The position numbers were made by a program, and so were the translations under genes. A DNA stretch of 64,000 nt from an uncultured Lachnospiraceae bacterium (GTDB lineage Bacteria > Bacillota > Clostridia > Lachnospirales > Lachnospiraceae). The stretch is taken from positions 65,084 through 129,083 of the forward strand of contig CAKRJY010000006.1 in NCBI GenBank assembly GCA_934352055.1, read 5' to 3'. The notes under the pieces are model-generated. The model ran no database searches, was not told the DNA's origin, and was given only the letters and a program-made list of their open reading frames with translations. This document shows, piece after piece, positions 45,230-53,998 of this stretch. Positions within the stretch are counted from its first letter, which is position 1, and each line of letters begins with the position of its first letter.

Positions 45230-46921
45230 CTATCTCGCTTCTTTATCATACACGTATTGTTTCAAAAACATTTCTTTGTCACAAGGTCTGCCAAACAGAT
45301 ATCCTTGCAAATAATCTACATGCATTTCTTTCATTCTCTTACACCACTCTTCTTTTTCGACGCCTTCGACGCAGATATCTATGTCAATACTATGCACCAT
45401 TTCAATGATTTTTTTGAACAGTTCAAAATCCTTCGCATAGTTCATGGCTCTTAACGTAAAGGTCCGATCCACTTTGATATAGCCTGGTTCCATATCATTG
45501 ATGCAATGAAGATTAGAGTAGCCTGTTCCAAAATCGTCAATAACAAATTCTACATCATTCTTTTCCAGTTTTTCTCTGAACTCTGTAAAAACTGGTGAAT
45601 CGTCCACAAAACCGCTTTCTGTCATCTCAATGCAAATGCTTTTTGGCGTCAATTCGTATTTCTTTAGTACATCAATAATGTCATCTGCCACATTTCCCTG
45701 CATAATCTGGATATAAGAAATGTTTACATTTACCTTAAACTTCGGAATACACGTCTGTACTTCCTTGCAAAATTTTGCTGCTTCCTCAAGTACATATCGT
45801 CCCGCCGGAATAATCAATCTTGTTTCTTCAAGAAGTGGTATGAATTCCATTGGAGAAATCATTTTCACTCCTTCTTTTGATGGTAAGAAAAAGCGCATCA
45901 AAGCCTCAGCTCCGACTATTTTTTCATCTTCTCCACCCATAATTGGCTGATAGAAAATATCAAAGCCTTCAAATGCATTTGCTATGCCATTACGAAGTGC
46001 ATTTTTTAAATCTCTTTTTTCCAAAAACAACTCGTAATCTTTTGGATCAAAGATATATAAGCTGTTCTTGCCTCTAATCTTTGCCTGTTTTAGCGCATAT
46101 TCAAATTTCTTACGACTCTCAATGTAGCCTTCTGATAACATTGTCGCTTCTATTACACCAATGGATACGGTAAATACAGATTCATAACTTTGTGAAATAA
46201 TAAAATCATATATGTTTTTTGTAATTCTGTTTTTTAATGCAACTGCATCATCCATGCTATGACTTTCTAAGTCCACAACTGCATACTGATCCCCCGCAAG
46301 ATAATATACTCTTTGATGTGAAACCAATGCTTTTTTTATACAGTTTGCTACGCTTTTTAGAATAAAATCGCCGTATTCATTGCCTTTTGCACCATTGATT
46401 TCTGTAAAATCATCAATTCCAATATGCATAAGAAATCCATTTGCGATTGACTCTTTATGCTCCCGGATATAAGCACGGAATTCCAGTTCTCCCAATAGGC
46501 CACTTGTGTTACTTGCCCTTTGTTTATTCCCAGTCTCGTTTAAACAGCCTATTAAATATGCAGGATTTCCCTCTTCATCATCAATCACTACGCCACGGCA
46601 ATTAATCCATACCGGTTCTCCATTTTTGTCCAGCCACCGATAATGCAAATCATGTGTTTTTGTTTTTCCACTGGCAATATCGTCTAGTTCCTTTGCAAGC
46701 ACTTCACGATCTTCTTCGTATATGGCAGGCACTAGAGCGACTGTTGATTGTTCTAATACTCTCGCAGGCAACTTAAAACGATTCATTACCGATTCTGACA
46801 TAATGAGCCGGTCTGTTTTCAAATCCATGACATAAAGGTAATCATCCATGCTCGGTGCCAGCACATCCATCAGATGACCTACATCTGTGTCTCTTAATAT
46901 TTTACATATTTCATTCGCCAT
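45230..46921 (-). CDS. PAS-GGDEF-EAL protein, probable c-di-GMP phosphodiesterase
   Basis: The 563-residue soluble protein has a PAS-like N-terminus with PAC block (YRWLDKNGEPVWINCRGVV), a GGDEF domain with a degenerate active site (AGDQY in place of GGDEF), and an EAL domain with all catalytic motifs: GAEALMRF, NVNISY, IEMTESG, DDFGTGYS, KVDRTF and QGYLFGRP. It should therefore degrade c-di-GMP. I chose the ATG at 46921, which has GGGAGGGAGG upstream. A perfect 8-1-8 palindrome (46984-47000) lies in its promoter region. Confidence 0.93.
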   Translation of the reverse strand: MANEICKILRDTDVGHLMDVLAPSMDDYLYVMDLKTDRLIMSESVMNRFKLPARVLEQSTVALVPAIYEEDREVLAKELDDIASGKTKTHDLHYRWLDKNGEPVWINCRGVVIDDEEGNPAYLIGCLNETGNKQRASNTSGLLGELEFRAYIREHKESIANGFLMHIGIDDFTEINGAKGNEYGDFILKSVANCIKKALVSHQRVYYLAGDQYAVVDLESHSMDDAVALKNRITKNIYDFIISQSYESVFTVSIGVIEATMLSEGYIESRKKFEYALKQAKIRGKNSLYIFDPKDYELFLEKRDLKNALRNGIANAFEGFDIFYQPIMGGEDEKIVGAEALMRFFLPSKEGVKMISPMEFIPLLEETRLIIPAGRYVLEEAAKFCKEVQTCIPKFKVNVNISYIQIMQGNVADDIIDVLKKYELTPKSICIEMTESGFVDDSPVFTEFREKLEKNDVEFVIDDFGTGYSNLHCINDMEPGYIKVDRTFTLRAMNYAKDFELFKKIIEMVHSIDIDICVEGVEKEEWCKRMKEMHVDYLQGYLFGRPCDKEMFLKQYVYDKEAR

Positions 46922-47242
46922 AATAAAAGAACCCTCCCTCCCTAATTGGCTGCCATATCCCACAACCAAAAACGTTCTATCTTATATTGAATTTCAATAT
47001 TAATATGCTTCCTTTGTCACCAATTTCAAAACATCAATTTATATAAATATTCTTACTTATTTATCCATTCTTTGTATAAAACTACCAATTCCATTATAGT
47101 ACAAGTTTATAAAATAAGAAAGCCCACGCCATCATAAAGTACCACTTTAAAACATTTTCCTTCAAAAAAATCCTCCATAAGCAGCTTTTATTGGCTTTCA
47201 ACCTGCTTATGAAGGATTTTATTTTCTACTCAGTAAATTTTT
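46922..47242. other. Intergenic region between GGDEF-EAL and XRE genes
   Basis: It contains the palindrome at 46984-47000 (ATATTGAA-T-TTCAATAT), AT-rich promoter-like sequence and the XRE terminator at 47165-47220. No additional ORF or RNA gene is supported. Confidence 0.6.
47165..47220 (-). terminator. Terminator of the XRE-type gene
   Basis: The long arms AAATCCT.CATAAGCAG and CTGCTTATGAAGGATTT surround an 18-base loop, with T-runs on both sides. Confidence 0.8.
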
Positions 47243-47935
47243 TTAGTACTTCACCTCATACGGTGTACTATATTTTTTTCGAAATAGCATAACTTCCACT
47301 ATGATTCTTACAATCATAGCATACAATAGTGGCAACCCTGCCACCGCAAGATTTGCTGCGATTATGCCTGCAGTATTTAGTTCTGGCGCAACTCCAAAAA
47401 CTACAATCACGCTGCACAAAGAAATCAATGCCCCAATGAAAAGAACCGTTTTCTTTAACAAATCCAGCACTTTTTCTTTTGTTCTTGCACCTGATACCAG
47501 CACTACGCCTACACATAACAGAATCATAATGATTATACTAGGCACATCCATAAAATTACTTATTGGAAATTCTATTCCCACGGTGCAGATGCCCAAACAT
47601 ATAAATGCAGCCAATATCACAATCACCCCAATTACAACGGATATTTTTGTCCCCTTTTTTGTAGATTCATTTTCTTTCACCAATGCCATAATCGTTTCCT
47701 CCGCTTTCACATGATAGTTTTCCGGAGGAATAAGTTCACCCGACAAAAGTTCATTGACTGTGATGCCAAATGCCTCACTGATTGGAACCAGCATAGAAGT
47801 ATCCGGTGTGCCTTTTCCTGTCTCCCACTTGGAAACGGTCTTATCACTCACTCCAATGAGCTCCGCCAGCTCTTTTTGTGTCATCCCTTTCTTCTTTCGC
47901 ATTTCCTGCATAAACTGTCCCATGTCTTTTGTCAT
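47243..47935 (-). CDS. XRE-family regulator with membrane domain
   Basis: The 230-residue protein has an N-terminal Cro/C1-type helix-turn-helix (GMTQKELAELIGVSDKTVSKWETGKGTPD, residues 17-45) and four hydrophobic segments in the C-terminal half. Such regulators bind DNA while tethered to the membrane and often control nearby ABC or lantibiotic-resistance genes; none is present. I chose the ATG at 47935 after GGAGG, eight bases back. The frame to 47989 has no ribosome site. Confidence 0.9.
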   Translation of the reverse strand: MTKDMGQFMQEMRKKKGMTQKELAELIGVSDKTVSKWETGKGTPDTSMLVPISEAFGITVNELLSGELIPPENYHVKAEETIMALVKENESTKKGTKISVVIGVIVILAAFICLGICTVGIEFPISNFMDVPSIIIMILLCVGVVLVSGARTKEKVLDLLKKTVLFIGALISLCSVIVVFGVAPELNTAGIIAANLAVAGLPLLYAMIVRIIVEVMLFRKKYSTPYEVKY

Positions 47936-48007
47936 ATTGTCATCCTCCGTATCAATGATTGCGCAATTCATACTTTTATTTAGGCACATTGTTACGTAGA
48001 ATACAAT

Positions 48008-48970
48008 CTACAAATTGGAGAATTGGTCTACTATTTCTTCTCTGGTTGGCATAACTTTTAGAGCACCCTTGCGTGTTGTAATAATGGACGATGCTGCATT
48101 GGCAAAACGTAACATTTCAAAAACATCATCCTGTGTCAATTTTTCCAGTCCTTTTTCCAATACTGCATTCAGAATACACGCCATAAATGTATCTCCGGCA
48201 CCTGTCGTCTCTATGGTATCTGTTCTAAGGAACGGCTTGCAAAATACACTTTCTCCGTTATAATATGCTTTGCTTCCCGTCTTTCCCATGGTAGCACAAA
48301 CCAGTTTTGCCTGTGTCTTTTGCATGATGATTTCCATTCCCTGATCAATATCATCTGTACCAGATAAAAATGCAATCTCATCATCTGAAATTTTCAAGAT
48401 ATCACATTGACCAATGCCATACCACATCTGCTGTTTTGCCTCTTCTAAGTCTTTCCAGAGTGGTGGTCGTAAGTTAGGATCAAAAGAAATCATCGAACCT
48501 TCACTTTTTGCTTTCTCCACAGCCTTCTTTGTCACATTTGCGATCTCATCATCTGTCATTGACAATGTTCCAAAATGAAAAATCGTTGCTTCCGAAAGCA
48601 TATCCTGTTTCACTTCATCCCAGCGCAACATCATGTCAGCACCGGGATTACGATAAAACGAAAATGTTCTGTCGCCATCTTTTGCTGTATGGACAAAAGC
48701 GAGTGTTGTATGTACTTCCTTATCCACCACAAGATTTTCTGTATGAATGCCCTGTTCCCGAATAGCATCCGTCAACATTTTCCCAAAAGCATCATCTCCG
48801 ACCTTGCCAATGAACGCCGTCTCTTTTCCTAAATTTTGTAACATCGACAAAACATTACAAGGCGCTCCACCCGGGTTTGCTTCCAGCAATGGATTTCCCT
48901 GTGCACTCACACCATTTTCTGTAAAATCAACCAGCAACTCTCCTAACGCTACAACATCAAATTTCTTCAC
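48008..48970 (-). CDS. PfkB-family carbohydrate kinase (probable fructokinase)
   Basis: The 320-residue kinase has the N-terminal sugar-binding GELLVDF and NPGGAPCNVL motifs, the FSFYRNPGADMML lid block, and the C-terminal ATP/anion-hole signature DTIETTGAGDTFMACIL with the catalytic Asp. The NPGGAP and lid sequences fit bacterial fructokinases (ScrK type). The start is a GTG at 48970 with AGGAGG seven bases upstream; the earlier ATG at 49003 has none. No sucrose gene lies beside it, so fructokinase is the best guess only. Confidence 0.92.
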   Translation of the reverse strand: MKKFDVVALGELLVDFTENGVSAQGNPLLEANPGGAPCNVLSMLQNLGKETAFIGKVGDDAFGKMLTDAIREQGIHTENLVVDKEVHTTLAFVHTAKDGDRTFSFYRNPGADMMLRWDEVKQDMLSEATIFHFGTLSMTDDEIANVTKKAVEKAKSEGSMISFDPNLRPPLWKDLEEAKQQMWYGIGQCDILKISDDEIAFLSGTDDIDQGMEIIMQKTQAKLVCATMGKTGSKAYYNGESVFCKPFLRTDTIETTGAGDTFMACILNAVLEKGLEKLTQDDVFEMLRFANAASSIITTRKGALKVMPTREEIVDQFSNL

Positions 48971-49081
48971 ACCGCCACCTCCTGATAAGTGAATATCTTC
49001 CAATAATAATCCGCTTCTAACTTATCCTTAATATAATACAAATTTTCTCTTTTATCAATGATGGCAAAAAGAAGATTTCAT

Positions 49082-51205
49082 CTAGTTTTCGTTCATGCGA
49101 TATTTTCTATACATTACCCCACTAAAAGATATGAGTGCAAGTGAAAGAAGTACCATCCAAAAAACTATATCAAACGTCTCGCCTGTCTTTGGAGATGTTA
49201 TACTTTGATTATCTTTCGTAATTTCTGATTGGTTACTACTGTTCTTCATAGGCTGAATAGAGTTATTTCCATAATCTGATGTATTTTGGGCAACTGAAAA
49301 ACTCGTACTTGCAGAACCGTCTGTCCAGATAATTTCAACCGTATGCCTTCCAACAGATAATGTTTTTAGATAATCTGCCTTGAATGTAATAATTGTTGAT
49401 CCTTCTGTGACAGTATAATTGCTTACATCTACTATTGCACCATCCACTTTAACATTCTTAAATTTTGCAATTTCTCCACTACCTCTGATTACAAGGTTTC
49501 CATCCTTATTTGAAGTCCATGTGCTATTTGCACCATCAAGCATTTCATATTTTTTAGCTGGATTTGGTTTTGGCTGTTCTGGAATGAAAGACGGATCTTT
49601 AGCTCCACATTCCGTGCATACACCGTTGTCATAATTATGCGTATGTGGAATATCTTTCATATCCTCTTTTGCTTTATCAGACATTATCGGTTTGTTCCCC
49701 CCAATTGACGTTGGGATATTTACTGGCATAGCCTTTCCTGTTTCATCCTTACCTGCAATTACGTCTGTAATAATTACATTGCCAGCTTCATTCTCTTTGT
49801 ATGTTATTTTCCCTACACCAGAAGGTACCTTTACTTCTGTTTTTTCAGATGCAATCACACATGTTACACTTTTATCAAAAACATTCTCTTCTACAACATC
49901 AATCGGCTTTCCTCCTATTTCTGTTGGAAGTTCTACATATTTCTGTCCGCTGCCCTGCGTAACTGACTGAATCACAGGAGTGCTGCCATTATATGAATCT
50001 GTATCATACTCATATGTTATTTTATTGACAGATTCATCCACCAAAATATTATCTATACGGTCATTATCATATGTATTTAGCATAACCGTAGTCACAGGAT
50101 TTCCCTTAATAACTGTTGGAACATCAACACTTCCTTCTGAATGCCTTCCTAAAATAACATTTGTAATTATGATTGTCCCATCGTTATTTGCCTTATAGCA
50201 GACTGCTGAATAATCCCCAAAATAAACTCTATCTAAAAGAATATCCTTTGCGTACAACATTTCAACATCTCTAGGCACATTAATATCAATAATATTGACA
50301 CTTCCAACATTACCAGGTGTAAAATAAGCTTCCTTCCTTCCGTTTTCCTCCGTAGTAATGATTTTTGATACATTTTCTGGCAAAGTAATATTTGTGCTAT
50401 CGTCCACAACAAAAATCTGAGCTGCGGTTAATCTATGATCGGAAAAAGCGTTGTCAGAAAATCCTTTTATACGGTGTCCCGCAAGTGATTTTGGAATTTC
50501 AATTTTTCTATTTTCTGCGACACCATCCCACACAGCGGGAGTATACTTCGTCACTATAATTTCTCCATTTTCTGCTTCACTATAATACCATGCCATTCCA
50601 GAATTTCTTGTTTCTGCCGGTATAATATTAAAACTGTCTTTTGCTATGATTGTACAGCCCGAATATCCATCTATTCCATTATATATTGCGCCATCAAAAA
50701 CAATCTGCTTCTGTGCGCCATACTGAATATCCCGTACGCAAAAGTCTAATGTATCTCCATCAACTTCATAAATTACATAGGCAGTCTGTACTGGAATTGC
50801 AGCCTGGTTAATGTCACTTTGTACTACCGTTGGTATCATGATTACTTCCAGACTATTGCAACCCTTGAATGCATCTTCACCAATGCTTTTTGTCTGTGCA
50901 TTTAATTTTATCGTCCCCGACAAATTGGTACACCCATCAAAAGCATGTGCTCCGATATTTAAAATGGGAGCATCTTCCCTCTGAAATTCAACGCTTTTTA
51001 CTGCTTCCTTAGAAATTTTTGTATCATCACGCCATGCAGTTGTACCGTTGTCAGTCTTAATAACTAACGCACCTGTTTCTGTATCAAACTCATAATCAGT
51101 ATTGGTAATTGTAGTCGCCTTAACTGATACCGGCATGAGTGCAACTAGCATAACTACTGATAACATAAGCGTCGCTGCCCTTTTCATTGATCTCATATTT
51201 TTCAT
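49082..51205 (-). CDS. Cell-wall-anchored BspA-type leucine-rich-repeat protein
   Basis: The 707-residue protein has a signal peptide (residues 1-30, ending VSVKA), LRR_5 repeats (IGAHAFDGCTNLSGTI, IGEDAFKGCNSLEVI), several repeated units with VTTVMLN or VPTVIKG strands, an Ig-like X2 module (about residues 570-650), and a C-terminal sorting signal SPKTGE, hydrophobic helix and basic tail for sortase. Such proteins sit on the surface and often bind host or other bacterial molecules. The divergent LytTR gene could control it. It has a single weak LRR block, so adhesion is inference. Confidence 0.9.
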   Translation of the reverse strand: MKNMRSMKRAATLMLSVVMLVALMPVSVKATTITNTDYEFDTETGALVIKTDNGTTAWRDDTKISKEAVKSVEFQREDAPILNIGAHAFDGCTNLSGTIKLNAQTKSIGEDAFKGCNSLEVIMIPTVVQSDINQAAIPVQTAYVIYEVDGDTLDFCVRDIQYGAQKQIVFDGAIYNGIDGYSGCTIIAKDSFNIIPAETRNSGMAWYYSEAENGEIIVTKYTPAVWDGVAENRKIEIPKSLAGHRIKGFSDNAFSDHRLTAAQIFVVDDSTNITLPENVSKIITTEENGRKEAYFTPGNVGSVNIIDINVPRDVEMLYAKDILLDRVYFGDYSAVCYKANNDGTIIITNVILGRHSEGSVDVPTVIKGNPVTTVMLNTYDNDRIDNILVDESVNKITYEYDTDSYNGSTPVIQSVTQGSGQKYVELPTEIGGKPIDVVEENVFDKSVTCVIASEKTEVKVPSGVGKITYKENEAGNVIITDVIAGKDETGKAMPVNIPTSIGGNKPIMSDKAKEDMKDIPHTHNYDNGVCTECGAKDPSFIPEQPKPNPAKKYEMLDGANSTWTSNKDGNLVIRGSGEIAKFKNVKVDGAIVDVSNYTVTEGSTIITFKADYLKTLSVGRHTVEIIWTDGSASTSFSVAQNTSDYGNNSIQPMKNSSNQSEITKDNQSITSPKTGETFDIVFWMVLLSLALISFSGVMYRKYRMNEN

Positions 51206-51365
51206 ATTCTCCTTCCTTTGTCTATATTCATGTCACGATGCATATCACGACATAGGCCGATCATCTAATCAGGTAAATGTTACATCGTATCATTCTCTAG
51301 TATGAAAACACTTTATCACATGCACCACATTGCAACAATCATCTCTGCCCCAACCAATAGTTTTA

Positions 51366-51395
51366 TTGCCCCAATCGTTATTTTTATGCTATAAT
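51366..51395 (+). promoter_or_regulatory. Extended -10 promoter of the LytTR gene
   Basis: TGCTATAAT (51387-51395) with TTGCCC 18 bp upstream of the TATAAT box. It lies in the 247-bp gap divergent from the LRR protein gene. Confidence 0.6.
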
Positions 51396-51452
51396 AGCAA
51401 TGACAAAAACGCTTTCAACTGAAACGAAACTATACAATATGAGGAGCAAAAC

Positions 51453-52259
51453 TTGAATCATTTAAAAGCTAACGAAGTAGAAAATTTAACGAAGTACCTT
51501 TACCATAGCTACTGTAAAGGTAACATGGAACCATGGTTCGAATATCTGCATAATAATTGTATCTTTATCAGTTCTGGTGAACCTATGCTTGTTGGTGCCG
51601 ATAACATAAAAAACTATTTTCTTAATTATCCTGGTAAATCAACACTTGAGGTAATCAATGAATCCTACAGTTCCATTAATTATAGTAACTCCGACTACCT
51701 TGTAACCGGAAATGTATTGATTGAAACAGACAAATATACACCTCTTGCCGTTGTACTTATGACTTTCGCATACCATTACAATAAAGATGTTCCCCAACTT
51801 GTTTATCAACATATGTCCTATGACTATATTTTAAACAAATTAGCACATTCCACTTTTGAGGATGACTTTAATACTAATACCGATCTAATTACCCGCCTCC
51901 TCATCCGACAGACTTTTTCAATAAAAGAACCTATTGCTCCCGTCTGCGTAAAAGTTGGTTCACAGACATATTATATTCCACCTATCAGCATTATATATCT
52001 GCAGAGCAACCGACATAAAACCATCCTATATTGCGTTGACAAAGTGCTAGAATGTTCTATGCTCATCTCAGATATCATTCCCATGCTTCCAAAGAATTTT
52101 TGTTCTGTAAGAAGAGGTTGTGTTATAAATGCTATGTATGTAACAGCTATCAGACGGTGCGAAGTAGAATTAATATTTAAGATTCATATTCAGATTCCTG
52201 CCCCATCTTATACAGCGATCAAAAAAGAACTTAACGCGCTTATTATGCATGAAAAATAA
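51453..52259 (+). CDS. LytTR regulator with N-terminal SnoaL-like domain
   Basis: The 268-residue protein has a first half that resembles the SnoaL/NTF2-like cone fold (LTKYLYHSYCKGNMEPWFEYL...GADNIKNYF), and a C-terminal LytTR DNA-binding domain (CVKVGSQTYYIPPISIIYLQSNRHKTILY ... NFCSVRRGCVINAMYV). There is no receiver domain, so activity may depend on a small ligand in the pocket. Translation starts at TTG, with AGGAG six bases upstream; no ATG fits. It is divergent from the LRR surface protein. Confidence 0.88.
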   Translation: MNHLKANEVENLTKYLYHSYCKGNMEPWFEYLHNNCIFISSGEPMLVGADNIKNYFLNYPGKSTLEVINESYSSINYSNSDYLVTGNVLIETDKYTPLAVVLMTFAYHYNKDVPQLVYQHMSYDYILNKLAHSTFEDDFNTNTDLITRLLIRQTFSIKEPIAPVCVKVGSQTYYIPPISIIYLQSNRHKTILYCVDKVLECSMLISDIIPMLPKNFCSVRRGCVINAMYVTAIRRCEVELIFKIHIQIPAPSYTAIKKELNALIMHEK

Positions 52260-52273
52260 CACCAAAATGAAAT

Positions 52274-52310
52274 AAAAAAGAAGGCTCACACTATGGTAAG
52301 CCTTCTTTTT
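52274..52310. terminator. Bidirectional terminator, LytTR gene and MCP
   Basis: AAAAAGAAGGCT / AGCCTTCTTTTT with a 12-base loop, between convergent genes. Confidence 0.9.
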
Positions 52311-52321
52311 GTTTTATTCAT

Positions 52322-53674
52322 TTATTCATTAGATTCTGCGACCTTAAATCTACTTATCATTTCTCTCAGGTTATCTGCTTCGCTACTCATCTCCTGGCTG
52401 GCAGCCGCACATTCTTCGGATGTTGCAGAATTACTTTGTACAACGCCATTAATCTGCTCAATGCCCTCATTGATCTGCAGAATCTCTGTCGTCTGTAACT
52501 CTAAAGCTTCCGCTATACCTGTAACTTCCTGTGTGATAATCTTAGATCCTTCCGCAACGTCTTCAAGCTTTTTCGCAGTTTCTTCTGCTACAATCATACC
52601 CTTTTCTACAGCATTTACAGATGTCTCAATTAAAACAGCAGATTCTTTTGCCGCTTCCGCACTCTGGTCTGCTAAGATATTAACCTGGTTTGCAACAACG
52701 GCAAAACCTTTTCCCGCTTCTCCTGCTCTTGCAGCTTCAATAGACGCATTCAAAGCAAGTAAGTTTGTCTGATTTGCAATCTCATTAATTGTTGCAATAA
52801 TTTTATCAATTTCCTGGGATGCCTCATGGATTTCATTCATAGAATTCACCATTTCCTGCATCTTTCCGTTACTTTCTACAATAGCATTTCCTAATGCATC
52901 TACTCTTTCACTAATCGCTTTTGCAGACTGTGAATTCTGCTCTACCTGTTCCGATACGTTATTTACAGATGCTGTTAATTCTTCTACGACAGCAGCCTGG
53001 TTTGTTGCTCCGTCTGCCAGGTCATTAGAACTTGCTGCCACCTGCTCTGCACCAGTCGATACTTCATCCGAAACTCCCTGGATGCCCCTTACTGTAGATG
53101 ACATGCTCTGTTCAAATGCTATAAACGAATCTAAAATACCAACAAAATCACCCTTCCATTCTACTTCCGGACGTACATCAAAATCACCATCGGAGAATAG
53201 TTTCATGGCACGATCAATATCGTCTACATACGTTCCTAAAATACGAATGGATTTACGCATACTATGTGCAAGACGTCCAATTTCATCTTCCGAACGATAT
53301 TCAAGCGTACTATGTAAGTTACCTTCTGTAAGTTCCATCGCAACATCTTCCACTGCACGTAAAGGCTCCAAAATAGATTCCAATACTAATTTTCCTATCC
53401 TTTTTGACAAAAGTGATGCCACGATAAGACATACAATAATGGCAGCAACGCCAATGACGGCACTGACGATTGTCCGATTGATTGCCTGATCTGCTACATT
53501 GACTTTGGTTGCATAATTATTTATATTTGCAAACAGGACACCGATTACAATCACAGAAACCAGTCCTGATAGTAGCATCATGGTAATGATTGCTTTATAA
53601 CCGTAGTTAATCCTTTCCTGCAATTGCATATTGCCCAATTTCTCTTTGAATGTAGTTTTCTTTTGTGCTTTCAT
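52322..53674 (-). CDS. Methyl-accepting chemotaxis protein, minimal sensor region
   Basis: The 450-residue receptor has two close helices (about residues 30-52 and 72-93), leaving some 20 residues outside, then HAMP (LEPLRAVEDVAMELTEGNLHSTLEYRSEDEIGRL) and a signalling domain with the tip INEIANQTNLLALNASIEAARAGEAGKGF in the conserved place. It ends without a CheR pentapeptide. With so small an outer part it may respond through array partners. The ribosome site AAAGGA is 13 bases from the ATG. Confidence 0.94.
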   Translation of the reverse strand: MKAQKKTTFKEKLGNMQLQERINYGYKAIITMMLLSGLVSVIVIGVLFANINNYATKVNVADQAINRTIVSAVIGVAAIIVCLIVASLLSKRIGKLVLESILEPLRAVEDVAMELTEGNLHSTLEYRSEDEIGRLAHSMRKSIRILGTYVDDIDRAMKLFSDGDFDVRPEVEWKGDFVGILDSFIAFEQSMSSTVRGIQGVSDEVSTGAEQVAASSNDLADGATNQAAVVEELTASVNNVSEQVEQNSQSAKAISERVDALGNAIVESNGKMQEMVNSMNEIHEASQEIDKIIATINEIANQTNLLALNASIEAARAGEAGKGFAVVANQVNILADQSAEAAKESAVLIETSVNAVEKGMIVAEETAKKLEDVAEGSKIITQEVTGIAEALELQTTEILQINEGIEQINGVVQSNSATSEECAAASQEMSSEADNLREMISRFKVAESNE

Positions 53675-53998
53675 TGAGAGCCAGTTCCTTTCTTCCCGTA
53701 TTATATTTTATACTAATAATCATCCCTGCGTAATCATTGGACTCATTATTCTTTTTGTTGTTTAATGCACAATTACACATACTGTGACCATTTGAATAAT
53801 GATACTAATATGCCCCCCCTTAGTCAAGTTAAAAAATGTATTATTTCAAGAACATTTTTTCACATAGTTTCCTTGTATATCAACATAAAAAACAGTGGCT
53901 TCACACAGAGCCACTGCTTCTTTCCCTGTTTCATTTATCGCCTCATCTTCTTTGGCGAATTGTAACATCGTTTTCTAAAAACAGGTAGTATTATTTCA
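53675..53998. other. Intergenic region between two MCP genes
   Basis: It holds a minus-strand terminator for the upstream MCP gene (53886-53919) and AT-rich sequence with a run of seven C near 53813. I see no gene in it. Confidence 0.6.
53886..53919 (-). terminator. Terminator of the 53999-55702 MCP gene
   Basis: CAGTGGCT / AGCCACTG, then six T on the minus strand. Confidence 0.85.
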
